Part shown: positions 1 through 13,000 of the stretch, one piece after another | How positions within the stretch are numbered: the first letter of the stretch is position 1 | How the letters are laid out: each line of letters begins with the position of its first letter | Assembly: GCA_000320605.2 (NCBI GenBank) | Contig: KB445792.1 | Coordinates: forward strand, 2,690,717-2,754,716 | Length of the DNA stretch: 64,000 nt | Reading direction: 5' to 3' | Origin: Gelatoporia subvermispora B | Lineage: Eukaryota > Basidiomycota > Agaricomycetes > Polyporales > Gelatoporiaceae | Position numbers and translations under genes: made by a program | Notes under the pieces: model-generated | The model's input: only the letters and a program-made list of their open reading frames with translations | The model's database searches: none | Told to the model about the DNA's origin: nothing

Positions 1-3000
1 ATTTTTGCAACAAGAACGAGCACAGGCCAAGTCGGAGGGGGCTGTTGGGATACGGTGAGACGCCACACATGACATTGACAGCTGTCATCCCCAAAAATAT
101 CTGGGTTCGCGAGCATGTAAAGTATTGTTACCCTATGCCACGGTGGGTTCACACATACAGTATAGCAGAAAAGAAGTACGAGTCTGTCCAGTTCTTCACC
201 ACTGTTCACCCTTCTTAAGACTTCATCAAGATCCAAAGGTCTCTGGTAGCCTACCAGAGACCGGTTTGCTAGTAACTAGCAAGCCGTGAATAACCAATAT
301 CACATCAAGCATAGAAAAATGTCAGTCATATTATGCGCATGTCATATTTCTGGGCTTGTCTCTGGAGAAGTCGGGACACAGAAGGGTGGATGTGAGTAGG
401 ACCCAACAAGTTAGTGAACCAAGTTCTAGCGAAGGCTGGCGAAGCAACAGCCGGCTGGTTTAAGCGCACATTATAATTACGTAAGAAACGCCCGAAGATA
501 TTCGCGGATCAATTTATTAGCGCCCGTCGACAAGACCAGCTTCTCCGCAGCACTTTCAAGGGCGCTGAGCTAGTAGCATAGCGGAACGAACGGCAAAGTT
601 CTTACAAGGAGACATGAGGTGAGTTTCTCAGAGTCACCTATACCAAATCGAACCACGACACCAGTAATTGGAGTATGAACCGCCGACGCCGATACAATTC
701 CGGGTTCAGCCTATCCAAGGCCCCAAAGTGCCACCTCGAACTAGTCACCCGGAACTCCCATTAAAACGCGCCTGCCTAGACTCTATAGGGGCAGAAATGC
801 GCGACACACACGCAAATATCTGTTACACCGCAGATATCTGACCCGCCAGCCGACTGTAATGGAGTAGGAGGTTCGGCACGACCGGTCTCCTAAAAGGCAC
901 GGAGACGCACTCTGCTAGTGCGGCCCGTAAGTTTCATTTCCGGAACTCGACGTTTTAGCTTTAGATTCCCAAGGCTAGCCTTGCTGAGTAATATTGACCG
1001 CTAGGGCTTCGTGCAACATAGCTATGTGTCCGATCCAGGATCGGCCTGTTTGCTGATGATGCTCGCCATGGCGAGTAAGCATTTCGATATTCAGAACGCC
1101 TGAGGTGCCTTGCTGGCAGTGCTAGCCTTTCCTGGTGTCCAGAGGTGCCACAGACGCCTCGGGCGTCCTACTGCCAAATATACATTTGTGAACGCAAGCG
1201 GCGCCGTGAGCTAGTGCGGAGACAGGCACGAATAACATCTGGTGAGTAGGTCATCTGCCCTCGAACGCTGCGCCCGAGAACCCGCGGTATGTGGATGTTA
1301 CATGTAACGTATAAACTCAAAATACTCCAAGCCGTCCCTGCGCATATCCTGCCGGCTGGGGCGATGCGGCAACACTTTGTATCATTCATATTGCGCAGGA
1401 GTGAGCGAGACCGGTCCGAGTCGTGCGCGCCCTGGTTCCCACCCATGGACAAGCATGTATGCGCGACAATGATGCCATTCCCGCTCGAGGCAAGGTGGCG
1501 CACCCTGGCTAAGTCGGTGAGTTCGCCGTTCTCGTACGGGCAGGTCCGTGGCTGGCCTGTGGAACCTCGACCATATGGCTGCCCGTGAGTAAGCCACGGC
1601 TACAGCATCCATCCGACAGGTCTCCCTCAGCTGACTTTGCCACCCCCACCGTTGCCTGTATGCGTGCCTAGGACGATCATCGCGGGCGCTGTTCTATCAT
1701 CGTCGAGTGGTGCTGCAGCCCAGTGGATTATCCTGCGTATCTTGATTGCAAATGACAATCCTCCAGGTCCCGTGTATCCATGTCTGCGCGAAGATGCCGT
1801 TTGTGGTACCCGCTCTCAGACGGCGACGTGCTATCACGAATCTGCTCGCCTGCACGAAATCTGCTCGCCTGCACGAATCTGCGGCGTCGCTTGGATCTGT
1901 CATCAGTGACATCTTCTCGATGCATAAACCGCGATGGATCAGCAATCGCCCGTGACTGGAAGCGTTCCTGGTCCATTCACCGTGGCGAGCTTATCCCGCA
2001 GTGACTCCTGCACGCTCGCAAGACTATCGAACGACCTCAAGAGTCCCAGCTTCGAGATGGTTGCACGTCCCGCGCGCCCACTATACCCGCTTCAGGCATG
2101 CTGCGACGAGAGCGTTCGCTTACGAATCTATATAGACAGATCTGCCGCCCGCGCCGCATCATTAGCCGCCCCGCGAACAAGGCGGGCCAAGTTCGCTCGC
2201 TCGAGCGTATCTCTGGGGGTCCGTAGGTATGGTAACGCCTTGTTCGCGGGCGGGCTCGAGATCTCGCTATCGACGCTCCTCGGCTCGCGCTTGGCTGCGC
2301 TGTGTGCCCCGGCCCAGGAAGGCAGCACAGGCGCCGTGCAGGGAGGCGCCGGTGCCTCCGCGCCAGCGTCCGTTCCAGCAGGCCTGTCATGGACGTCTGC
2401 GGGCTCCACAGTCGCGATCTGCGGCGGAGAATGGACGAGCCACGCATGCCGCTGGGGCGCGGAGCGTGCGCGAGGCCCGGTTTCGAGCGCCGTCTCAGTC
2501 GCGAGTGTGTACGTACGTCCGCGATTCTCTGCACGGCGCGCGCCATTCGCTGGCACGCTCTGTGCCCGCGATGCGCGACCTGCGCTGCTTCGTGCTTTTC
2601 GCACGGGCGTGTTCCGCGCGGGCGCAGAGCCTAACGCTGCGCGGGACGCAACTAGTCGCCATCTGCGCGCACTCGACCGCTCGGAATACTCAGATGCGGC
2701 GCCGATGAGACGGGCGTCGCAAGGCACCGTAGCACGGCACAGAGGCACGAATACAGACATAGATCGATTGCCTTGCGCTACTATTTGATACATGGCCGTT
2801 GCGGGTATAATGATCGCAGCAGAGTATGGGAACGACGGACAGCAGAGGGGACGCGGGTAGTACAAAACAAGCAAAGCGACGAGGCCGATACAGATGTGGC
2901 ACCGTTCGAGAACAAGGCTGCGTTGCACTACGATGCGCCGCAAGCGGGGCGATGTGATGCGTGGCGGGCGGTGGCTAAGGTTCGTGGGGAATGCACCACT

Positions 3001-3195
3001 GGCAGTCCAGCCCGTCCGCACCGTGCGCCACTCGACCAGACTTCCACGCGGAACTCATTGGCAATACAAGGACCGCACGTCGCAGCACCTCGGGCGGCCA
3101 TCCACCACCGCCGATCGATCCTGATCATGCGCGTGCGTGTATTCGTGCGTCCGCGCATCCGCGCATCCGTGCGTCCACAGCCGGGCTCCGCCGCG
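1..3195. other. Gene-poor region, no supported gene
   Basis: I see no credible gene here. The first 1.2 kb is AT/GC-balanced with stops in all frames. From about 2.0 kb the DNA becomes GC-rich, and long overlapping open frames on both strands (for example 1934-2788 plus and 2128-3021 minus) are Arg/Ala/Ser-rich with no recognisable domain; I treat them as composition artefacts. The part next to 3195 is 3' flank of the zinc-finger gene that ends at 3196 on the minus strand. A small 19-bp tandem duplication lies at 1841-1878. Confidence 0.6.
1841..1878. repeat. 19-bp tandem duplication
   Basis: Two adjacent near-identical copies of the unit tctgctcgcctgcacgaaa occur at 1841-1859 and 1860-1878, followed by a partial third start (atctgcgg). 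It looks like a simple replication-slippage duplication in non-coding DNA. No function is visible. Confidence 0.8.
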
Positions 3196-4644
3196 CTACG
3201 ACCCCGCGCGGCCCGCCCCGCCGGGCATGCTCTCGGGGAACGCGGGGCGCAGCGTCGGCGAGATGCGCGGCGCGGCGCAGGCGCACCCGGGCACCGCGCA
3301 CGCGCCGGGCGCGTACAGCTCCGCGCGGTAGTGCGCGCTGCGCCCGGGCTCCAGCCTGCACGGCGCGGGCGCGGGGCTCCCGCCGGGGCTCGTGCTCGGC
3401 GAGCGCGGGCTGTACGGCGCCGCCCCGCGCGCGCCGGGCGGGGGCGCGTGCTCGTCCGGCGGGGCCCTGCCGTGCGGCTGGAGGAAGCGCGCGACGACGT
3501 CGCGGCGGCGCGAGGTGAGGTGGTTGCGGTAGTGGCGGCGCATGTTCGAGTTGACGTTGAACTGGCGGTTGCAGCCGGGGAAGCGGCACATGAACGCTGC
3601 GGGGCGGGGGAGGAGAGTCAGCGGCGGGGGACACGAGGGGCGCGGCGGGCGTGCGGCTTACGTTTCGCGCCCGTGTGCGTGTTGACGTGGATGTTGAGGC
3701 TGCTCGGGCGGTTGAAGCGCTTGCTGCAGTGCGGGCAGCGGTGCCGCTTCTCGTCCGCGGCGCCCTCCGCGCCGGGCTGCTCCTCGGAGCTCCCCCGCGC
3801 GGCGGCGTGCGCGGCGGCGGGGCCCCCGCGCGAGAGGTACGCGTTCGCGGTGCGGCTCGGGGGCACGGCGGGGGCGTCGTACGGGTCGACGCTCATCGCA
3901 CGCGCGGGGGCGTCTGCGTCTGCGGGGCCGGGGCCGGGGAGGTGCACGCGGAATGCGGGGCGCGCCTTTGTGATCGCGTCGAGCGGGGGCGCGCGCATGG
4001 CAGGCTCGGCGAAGCCCGCGGGGAGCATGTGCGCCGCACGTGTCGGGCCGGGTGCGGCGGAGACGGACACGTTCTCGAGGCGGGCGGTCAGCGGCTGGGC
4101 GCGTGCGAACGAGAAGGGGGGAAGGGGGGCTACCTGGTGCGCGTGGGCGGTCCGCGGGCTGCGGGTGCGTCATCGCCGTCAGTGCGCGGGTGCGGGGACG
4201 GGGGTTGGCACGGGGCTCGCACCTGGACGTGTAGCGGGGCTGGCCCGCGCCGTAGGAGGGGAGGGTCAGCTGGGACGCGGCGGCTTCTGTTGTTGCTCTC
4301 CGATCGGACGGCGGAGGGGTGCCCTCGTACATGATCGCGTCGGGATCAAGCCGGTGTTCTTGGAATGCTGGGCTGTACCGTGCCTGGCGGAATAATCGCT
4401 CGACAAGTCTCATTTTGACACGGGTGACGCGGGACGTACTGGGGAGCGCCGCGGGGCCATGGCGGGCGAAGCGTACTCTGCGTATAACGCGCGCGGAGGC
4501 CTGGGTTCCTGGGGAGACATGCCGCCGAGCAGGTGCTCTACTTGGGCGCTGTAAGCCGCTATACTCGCTGTGCGCGCGGGGGGGCGCACCGGGAAACATC
4601 TCGTTGATGCTGGGGAGGGTGACCCTGTCGCGTTCGTCGGGCAT
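3196..4644 (-). CDS. Two-finger C2H2 zinc-finger protein, GC-rich paralog 1
   Basis: Model (minus): exons 4644-4590, 4367-4223, 4158-4134, 4073-3662, 3596-3196; 345 aa. Two adjacent C2H2 fingers near the middle: the first reads CPHC...H...H, the second CRFPGC...H..H and ends in NMRRHYRNH. The linker HTGAK|P is split by an intron in phase 1, exactly as in the paralogs at 14.4 and 17.2 kb. The N-terminus carries the motif VTLPSINEMFPG, shared with both paralogs, with an intron just after it. It is probably a nuclear DNA-binding regulator (family knowledge). The body is unusually rich in Ala, Pro and Arg because the DNA is extremely GC-rich. Exon 3 is a 25-nt microexon that I infer because it restores frame between two introns with CTGAC branch sites; the first intron (222 nt) is long and could hide another exon. 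Targets unknown. Confidence 0.82.
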
Positions 4645-4712
4645 TGCGGGGGTGGCGAGGGGGCGAGAGGCGAGGCGAGTGCAGTAGGGCGCGCGGGGAG
4701 GGGAGGGGGAGG

Positions 4713-4720
4713 CCTTTATA
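4713..4720 (-). promoter_or_regulatory. TATA box of zinc-finger gene 1
   Basis: Minus-strand TATAAAGG lies about 70 bp upstream of the ATG at 4644, a normal spacing for a fungal core promoter with a short 5' leader. Confidence 0.55.
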
Positions 4721-7700
4721 GACTACAAGTTGGGTGCCACAATAGAAGCCCTCTGACGGCAATAAATCTGAGATTGGGGACGGCGCAATTGCGGGATGCG
4801 CGTTGCATAACCGAGTATCCGCGCGGCCAGATCTGGACGGGGGGTGATCCGGGGCCGGCATGAGAGCATCCCGGCTCGCGAGGGCGTGTGTATGCCGCCC
4901 GAAAAAGAGAACTGGCGTCGGCAGATCGGACGCCGTGGGACCGGTGCGCTGACGGCAACAGACGCGGGGTCGAATTTCGCCCAGAAACGGCAAGGGCGAT
5001 CCCTACTTGGCGCCAGCCCCGCAGCGGTGCAGGAACGTCGCGCGAGCCTAACCGAGGCCGTGTTATCAGGCGCGGGCCAGGCGTGTGCGGTGCGGGGCCA
5101 CGTAGCGCGGCGTGTGTATATTGCGAGCTGCTGGCGAGGTCCTGGGCGGGGATCGCAGCGCTGCTCCACGCCCTTTCCATTCCTACCGCGATTTTCAAAC
5201 GCATCGCCCTGTGACCAGGGCAGCGCCCCCGCCGTGTTCCTGCCTGCCAGTATTATGCCAGACCCGAGTGCCGCCGCCGCCGTGCCCGCCGCGTCGCACG
5301 CACGGGCACACCGCCTCGCTAGAACTCGCGGGACGCGGAAATACTGGGGCGGCGCGCATCGCGGCCCATCTTGGGCAATTCAATGGCAGGATTGTCGTGA
5401 TCGGCGTTATGCCAATCCAGCCTTGTACATAATACACACACACTACTGCCGAGAACGCCGGCCCTGGGAAGGAAAATCCCCCCGCGCTTACCGCGCATGC
5501 GCCGCCAGGGCCAGCTCGGTCACGCATCAGCGTCCGAAGCCGCTCGGGGTCCCGCTGCAGTGGCGTTTGCTAGGCTTGTTCCTCGCATGCGGGATTGAGT
5601 GCCTCCACGGGCCTGCACTGTCCTTCGAGCGTCCAGACAGAACAAGGACAGTCGCCCCCAGAGCAATCGCAACGCGACTCGTTACGTCGACCCTCGCGAC
5701 GGCGTTGACGTCATGTGTTGTCCCGATATGGATGCGTTGTTGCCTGCTTAGGAAGGTCTGCCTTGAAACTCCGCCGTATTTTTTCGCGACCCGGCCCGCG
5801 TGCCTGCGCTCTGATCTGCCCCGGACGACGACCCCTTCATATTACTGCTACAGGCAAGCAAAGCGTGCCCGCTAATGTCCGCAGCGCGCAGTACTCGGCC
5901 CCTCTTGCGCATGGGTTCTGCGGGCTGCGACAAGCGCGGTCAGCTGAGTCAGTCGGAGGAGAAACCCAGCTTCGCGAGCCGCATTCCTCGCCCGGCGCTA
6001 CGCCGGGTGCACGAGGGCGCGCAGACCCCGTGCCCACCCCGCGTCCTTCCTGGCCCCACACGCCCACTACCCACAGCGCCCGCGATGCCCGGCTGGATCG
6101 CGCGCGTAGCACCACCGTGGACGGCGTGGAACGCCCCCCCTTCTGGAGATCACACGAAGACGCAGCTGCTGCTGCCGGCGGTTGTGCGCACGGCGTGGCC
6201 GCCCAGGAAAATCGCCCCGCGCGCGGCGCGCGGAAGGGGATTTAGCCGTTTGGTAAGTGCGTATCAGCAGATCAGCTCGCGGCGAGCCCTTCCATTCCGC
6301 GGGGGATTCGCAGCGCGCGGTGCGTGTAAATCGGCGCAGCGCTGCGAGGCGAGGCGATCAGCCCCCCGCCCGTTCGTACACACGCGGGCGATTCGGAGTC
6401 GCCCAGCTGCCGTCTGCGCTGGCGGCGAAGGGCGAGCCTGAGTGATGGGGGTGGTGCTTGCGTGATAGAACAGAAGAGGCGTTCGCAAGGGCTGGTCTGA
6501 TGTGCGCGAGGATGCTCGCGCCGTCGGCACGACTATGTCAGCTGTACGGGCTTGGGCTGATGATCGGGGGGAGCGCTGGGTGGCACGCCGCAAGTAAGGT
6601 TACAGCGATGGCAATTGAAAGGCACGATTCGGCGGCGGAATGGCCGGGGAGATGTCGTATGGTGCCAGCTGGTGCCAGAGAGTTGTGGCAGCAGCAAGTC
6701 GAGCAGCTGCGTGGATACCGCACACCCTCGCCGCGCCTCCCATTGGCTAGCGCGCTCCCGAATTGGCACCCGGCAACTCATTTTGTTAGCGGGCTCTTCG
6801 CGGGCGCTCGCTGCCCGGACGAGGATCTTGATCCATCGCTCGCCAGGGATCCACATGCAATCCCTATCGAAGCCCTCCTCGCCTTTCGCTTAGCCCAGCC
6901 ATCTGTATCCGGCCGCCTCGCCCAGCACCCGGCGTCGCTCCTGCGGCCGAGCAGCGCAGCGTGACGCGTTACGGCAGCAGACCTCTCTCCTACATACGAC
7001 GGCGAGCGAGTGATCACCAGAGCCCAGGCAGGCATCGCGGGCCCGGTCTCACAACGGGCTCCGCACGCCCTTCCGCGCTGCGATCACGCACGATCGAGCC
7101 TCGATCTGCGCTCGACACCCGCGCACGCTGACTAACCCCCGGCCTCCCCCCGCTGCATCCAGCAGGGGATTTGCTCCTCCTCGCCCAGCGCGCCTCGCGG
7201 CCATATCCTGGTGTGCATCGCGCCCGCCGCCGCCAAGCCGCGCGCACAGGATCCGGTGCACACGAATCGAACGTTGGAGCCCAGCGGAGACTGCTCGCGT
7301 CGGTGTCCAACACCCCCGATGCCCCAGCTCGCCGCGGCGACGGCGACGGCGACGGTACGCGGTGGATCCCCGTCGCTGCGATCCTGCGCCATCGAGCGAT
7401 TGCTCAGCACCGGGCCTGTCTCGCTCGGCTTTCAATCCAGCCTCCAGCGCGCTTCCCGGCGCCAGTCTTGACGCCGACCTCCTTCTCCTCCTCCGGGCCC
7501 CGCATGCTCCCCTCGGCGACAGAGCGCGCCCTCGGTGCACGCAGACAGCGGCGAGCAAACGCGCGGCCGGTGTGCGCGAGCCCCTCGATGCACCCCGCCT
7601 CGCGCGACGTCACCGGTCGCGACTCGCCGCACGCTCCCGCGAGCTCGATCCGGCGCGCGGGGCGCGGGCGACTCCAGGCTTCCAGGGCGTCCGGGGCCTG

Positions 7701-8729
7701 CACGAAGAGCGCGAGCGGGCCTCGAGCTCGCCGGCGCGCAGAAGGGCGTGCGCGGCAGCCAGACAAGACTCCGTGCCCGTCTCTGATAGCTGCGTCGTCC
7801 GCCAGGCACCGCGCGCGCGCCAAAGCGTCGTTGACAGGAGGAGGCGGCACCGCTCGTCGGGCGAGCGCCGCGCCATATGCGGATCCGCCGTCGACGCGCG
7901 AGTGCGATATGAACGAACGCACCGCCGCGCCTTGATCGATGGTGGATATTGACTATTGAATGCAAGCTGCGAGCGACGTCGGGTGGGGCCAGGCACGGCG
8001 GCGTGCGCCGCAGAGGCACGTCGCGACAGGCACCGATACATATCCTGCACGCCGTAGCGCGACGCCCCGCCCTCAATAACGCTGCCTCCGCCCGCATCTG
8101 TCGCTTTGGCTAACGTCCGTGTCCGCGTCGTCGCGACCCGTCCGACCCGTCGCGCGACCCTCCTGGCTGGCGGCGTCCCTGTGCGTTTCAATATAATCAA
8201 TATAATCAGCAGTCGTAACATACGTACACCGAGCTCCCGCACGGCTGTGTGTCCGCGCACAACGGCGACGGATCGCTCGACTATCATCTCATCTCATCTC
8301 ATCCTCGAAACAATGTCCTGGGATTGGCAGCGAACCCGCGGTTGCCATCCCGATCCATACATAGCCAGGGGCGCCACAAACCCACAAACCTTCCCGGATC
8401 TCACGCCATCGCGCCCGCGCCCCATTGTGCCCCGCCCCCGTAATTACTTACGCGCATCTGCGCCCCTTCGCTAAAATCTTGCGCCTCGGGAACTCGACAA
8501 TCGATCATGAACGGAACCAGGCACCGTCGCCGACGTCGCGGCGGGCGCCTGTGCCGCAATTTGTTGCGACGCCCGACTGAGGAGCCGCGTCTGATATAAC
8601 AGCGACCCCGCAGTCCGCACATGCGCCTCCCCTCCGCCGCCGCGCGGATTCTTGATGCTTCTGCCGTGCGCTGTGAGACGTTGGTACGCTGGGAGATGCG
8701 TTGCGCAATATTAGAGTTCGCCCGTGCGT
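4721..8729. other. GC-rich non-coding stretch upstream of zinc-finger gene 1
   Basis: About 4 kb with high GC and many overlapping open frames, none with a family signature or consistent splice structure. Short simple repeats occur: (ggcgac)n near 7330 and (catct)n near 8285. I found no supported gene; it may include a long upstream regulatory region of the divergent zinc-finger gene or merely be gene-poor DNA. Confidence 0.5.
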
Positions 8730-10090
8730 GCACTGCCGTCTTCCATGACTTGTCGTGCTGAAAGATTTACGCCACGTGCTCTCGAATGCTCACCGCCCAC
8801 CGCCAGCCGTCTCTTAAATGCATAGCGGACTCAACGTATCGGTCTACCACAGTGCTTTGGCATCACACCAAATTACCCCGTACCACCATGGCGCCCCTGT
8901 AATCTCGACAGTATCAATTCCAATATTGCTCTTCATACAAACATCCTGACATTCTCGTGCTCGCGCTCACGCAGGTTGAGGCCCCGGTGAAACAGGCACC
9001 CAACATTGCTTCGGCATCTCACCAGACTCTCCCATATCGCCAACCGCGCTCCTACGATCGTAACGATGCCATTTCCAATGTCGCTATTCATACAGACATC
9101 CTGTCATTCCCGTGCTCGCACCCGCTGCCGGTGACCCTGGGGAGCATAACAGATCTTGCGTATCGCTCACTCCGCCGGCTACCACATCGCTTCGGCATCT
9201 CACCAGACTCCCCATATCGCCAGCCGCGCTCCTATGATCGTAACGACATCATTTCCAATGTTGCTATTCATACACACACCCTATCGTCCCCGTGCTTGCG
9301 CTCACGCAGATCGAGGGCCCGGTGAAACAGGCACCCGCCAGAGCCCTCGCGCCAGCCCAGCACCAAGCAGGTCGCGCACGACACTCACCCGCCGCTCACC
9401 CGTGACCCGGGACCTCCGCTCACCTCGACACATAATGGAGTTTACGCACGGCTTTGCCACATCGCTCCAATATCCAATGACGCTATTCATATACACACAC
9501 TGTTATCTTCGTAAACGCGCAGGCCGAGGTCCCCGCGAAAAACACACCTACCAGTACCAGAACCTTCGTGCTTGCCCAGCAACAAACAAATGGCGCACTG
9601 CACTTATCCCCCACTCGCCCGTGATCCGGAACCGTCGCGATCCTTCCAGATCGCACATTCCGTTGTCGTCGCGCTGCAGAACGCTGTCTTCTACGACTTT
9701 CTGCGCTCGTAGATATACGACACCTACTATCTAATGCTGGAACACTCGCTGCCGGTGGTCTGGCAGTGACATTTATCGAATACATCCTCCTCCTCCTTCC
9801 ATGCGCAACGGATTTTAAATATCGTTCGTCTGGCAGACTGCTACGCTGCTGCGACATTTCACCAAGCCAGCGACTATGAGCGCCACAGTCCCATAACCGC
9901 AATAATTTCCGAAAGCTGGTATCCATGCAGCCGTCTTATTGTCCTTGCGCTCACACGGATCGAGGTCTCCGTGAAACGCTCACCCACCGGAACCCTCACA
10001 CTAGCCCAGCAGTGTACTTACCGCGGAGTAAATTGCCCCCCGCTCACTTGTGATCCGGAATTTCCTCGACTCTTCCATGACGTGCACCCG
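8730..10090. repeat. Degenerate direct-repeat array
   Basis: A diverged unit recurs at least four to five times. One half starts with gcttcggcatctcaccag (8854 variant, 9008, 9189) and runs into ccaatgtcgctattcatac (8925, 9070, 9250, 9470). The other half, gcgctcacgcagatcgagg followed by a ccggtgaaacaggcaccc-like block, appears near 8965, 9300, 9515 and 9950, followed by cccgtgatccggaa-like blocks near 9400, 9615 and 10050. A further pair (8730-8830 and 9675-9780) is weakly similar. Spacings such as 154 and 181 bp are not multiples of three and stops interrupt, so this is not a repeat protein. It may be a decayed satellite or repeated element. Confidence 0.65.
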
Positions 10091-13000
10091 TTCGCCCTGT
10101 CTCTGCTGGGCGTGGCACTGCCCATCCGTACACAGCCTAGCTTCCCAACGTCATACCATCCCATTTGCATCGCATCCGCGCGGCGCAGGTCTAGATCCAC
10201 ATGCACATGCATCTCAATAGATAGTATACGCTCCCTGTGACACGCCGTCCGCAACACGAGGTGCCTCTGCGGTACTTCGGCCCACAGCCCGAGACCGAAT
10301 TCCCAACGCGCACCGGGGGCGTTGGGCAAGACACCGCCCGCCTGTTCCGTCCGCCGGCTCACATCCCGACGCAGGCGGTGCGGCAGCGCACGGTGCAGGC
10401 GCCTGCGCTGCCGTGCGTGCAGGCTTACCGCGAGCAAGTGTCGTGCGGCGGCCTTAGTAGTGTGCCAGCACCTCCCGAGTTCTTCCGCACACGGCGCGCA
10501 ATGCAGACGCCTGCGATGCCCGCGATGCTCCTCCCCGGGGCGCAGCATGCGTATACGGTGGCGCCGTAGCTGTCGCCCGGGGGTCGTACTTCGCCCGACG
10601 CACTCGCACTCGCATGCTGGACTGGACGCCGCACCGTGTGCGTGCGGTGCGCATCGGAGCATGCTGGCACTTCGACAATAATTGGGGTACCCTGACTTGC
10701 TCGTGCAATGCTGCTCATCTTTCGATGAACGACTCCAGTGCCAACCGGTGGAACTTGAGTCCCCACTCCCTGTTCCGCAATGCTCGAATATCCGGTACGC
10801 TCGGTCCCGGCGTCCCAACATCGACCGACAATATACACACATTTAGCCTGCACACACGCATACTGCGTATACGTCTGCGACCCGTCCTTCGTCTTTCCTA
10901 TACGACCCCATCTGCGCTGTTCCTGAAGCTCGATTGGCATGCGAACGTCGCGCACCGGGCATCGCCGCGGATACCCGGTTTCTTATGCGCGCATAGCATT
11001 GTACGACGCCGCCCACCGCGTCCGGTGATGCCCACGCCCTTCCTGGCTCCACGAAGAAAGATGGCGAAGATGGCGAGCGGCGGGACCCTGCACATCCGCC
11101 CTCGACGATGCTCCCCCGGCCTGCGGGGTGGGTCTATTTACATTGGCAGCTCCCCGTCCTCCCCATTCTAAATCCGCGCACGTCCTGTTGTCCAACGCGG
11201 ATTTCTGATCGATGGACTCTTCGCCTTGGCTGTGATGGCATCGCTGATGGATGCGGTCTGCAGCCTGCGGTCTGTGTGCTGCGTCCGGTGTTGGAGTCCC
11301 GTCTTCAGCTATTCCGCCACGCTCGGCGAGCAGGAAATGCGATCGTGTAGCAACATCTGGACCCATCGGAATGTCTGGAGCATCGCTGGCCATCTATCAG
11401 TGTTCGGGCAGAGGTTCGGGTGGGGATAAGGTTACGTGGTCGACGGCTGCAATTTTCATATACATCATTGGATCATCGCAGAAGGTATTTGGATGCTATT
11501 TGGATCGCCTCATTGCCACGCCGGAATACAAGGTATCCCTCTCTTGTTGATTTGTGTACATGGGTTCGGAGGCGCGGTCTTCCCGCAGAGCCCGGGGCGA
11601 CGCGGGGGATCCCGCCCAAGTACAAGTATAGCCGTATCAGCACTATCCGCCCGATCGGTCGCGTCGTGACAGCCATCCTAGATCGTGCAGTTCATCTTTT
11701 CGCGATATCGCGCGGCGTATCGGGATACGTATAGGCTCGCAGCTCCCGCATTGTTCGAGTCCAAGTCCGCGGGACGGTGAGAGGGGCTTCACTGCATCAG
11801 GCACAAATCTTGCGCGCGGGTGCTTATTCCGTGCGCCTTCTTGTTCATCTAATGATATCACGGGCCCCACCATCATGTATCCGCCTGTGCAGGCTTTCCC
11901 AGTGTCGCCCGCCTTTGGCAGGTCAAGTCCTGCAGTGCGCGTGGGGGAAGTCCGCCAGCCCTTCTTTGGTCACGATATGCGGCGTTAAATGTTTGCGTAC
12001 CGAGCAGAACCTGAATACATAATCGGCGCAACGAGGCGTTTTAGCCGAAAATCCCGAAATCGAGTAATTGTATAATGGGCTTGAGACGGCAGAGATCGTT
12101 AGCGACGCCCAATTATTAGCAGGTCATTACAAAACAGGTCGTTAAAGCAAACGTCGATCTGTTACCTTGCTGCCAACTGTTGGAGTGGCTGTCATGCAGT
12201 TTATACATTCAATAGTATCAAGACATGACGCTGATTTACGGGCATTACGTTTCAGGCGGCATACTCGTGTCGAAAAAGGTACACATACGCTAGAATGCTA
12301 GTACCTTGTCCAATATATCTGGCAGTGTCAATAGACCTTAAGGACCTCGCGATAGGGGCCAGGGACCCAATGGAATCCCAGGAGTGACTGGCCGCGATAT
12401 AGGCCGAGGTCAGCGTGGGCAATGTGTCAGGCTGCCGCGCGGGCCAACCGCTAGCAGGGCCTGCGCGACTTCCAGACAGTCATGATTGTCCCTTCGATGT
12501 TCCCTGCGCACTGGGTACTTCGATATTGACCTTGGCGAATTTTGGCAGCAGGTACAACGGGAAGGGACAGGGCTCGCCACCAGACTGAAGCGGCGACTTG
12601 ACGGGGTGCGAGCGGAGCTGCGGGGGGAGTCGGGGCGGCCAAATCTCCGCTTTGAATCCCACGCGATCAGCGGTCCTATTCCTGGCCCACATGCACCGGA
12701 GCACATGATACTCTGACCGGGCGACAACTTAGAGCTTCTTGGAAATAAGATTGCCCTGATACTGTGGCCCAGCATCAGGAATAGGGTATGCTAGACAGAC
12801 AGGTTTCGTGATGATGCCGTTGTTGGCGTCATTCTCGAAATTACGGGCGGCGTCCAAATTACCAGCTCCGCCCGTTCTGGCCAGGGCTAGCCCTCCGGCG
12901 CGCTCTCTCTTCTGTGCGCCTCTCTGATTTTGTTCAATCTCCAATTTGCTATCAAAAGCCAGCGAACATGATAGCCCTCGATGCTCAACATTGATCTCCA

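Noticed and set aside
1934..3021. Long overlapping open frames on both strands (284 and 297 aa)
   Set aside because: Arg/Ala/Ser-rich composition of GC-rich DNA, no domain, and both strands open at once; typical of composition artefacts.
4844..5875. 343-aa plus-strand open frame
   Set aside because: No family motif, mixed low-complexity residues, and competing open frames on the opposite strand.
8730..10090. CRISPR-like repeats
   Set aside because: Units are long, diverged and of unequal spacing in a eukaryotic genome; not a CRISPR array.
10018..10842. 274-aa minus-strand open frame
   Set aside because: Cys/His/Arg-rich because of local composition; partly overlaps the degenerate repeat array and shows no domain.
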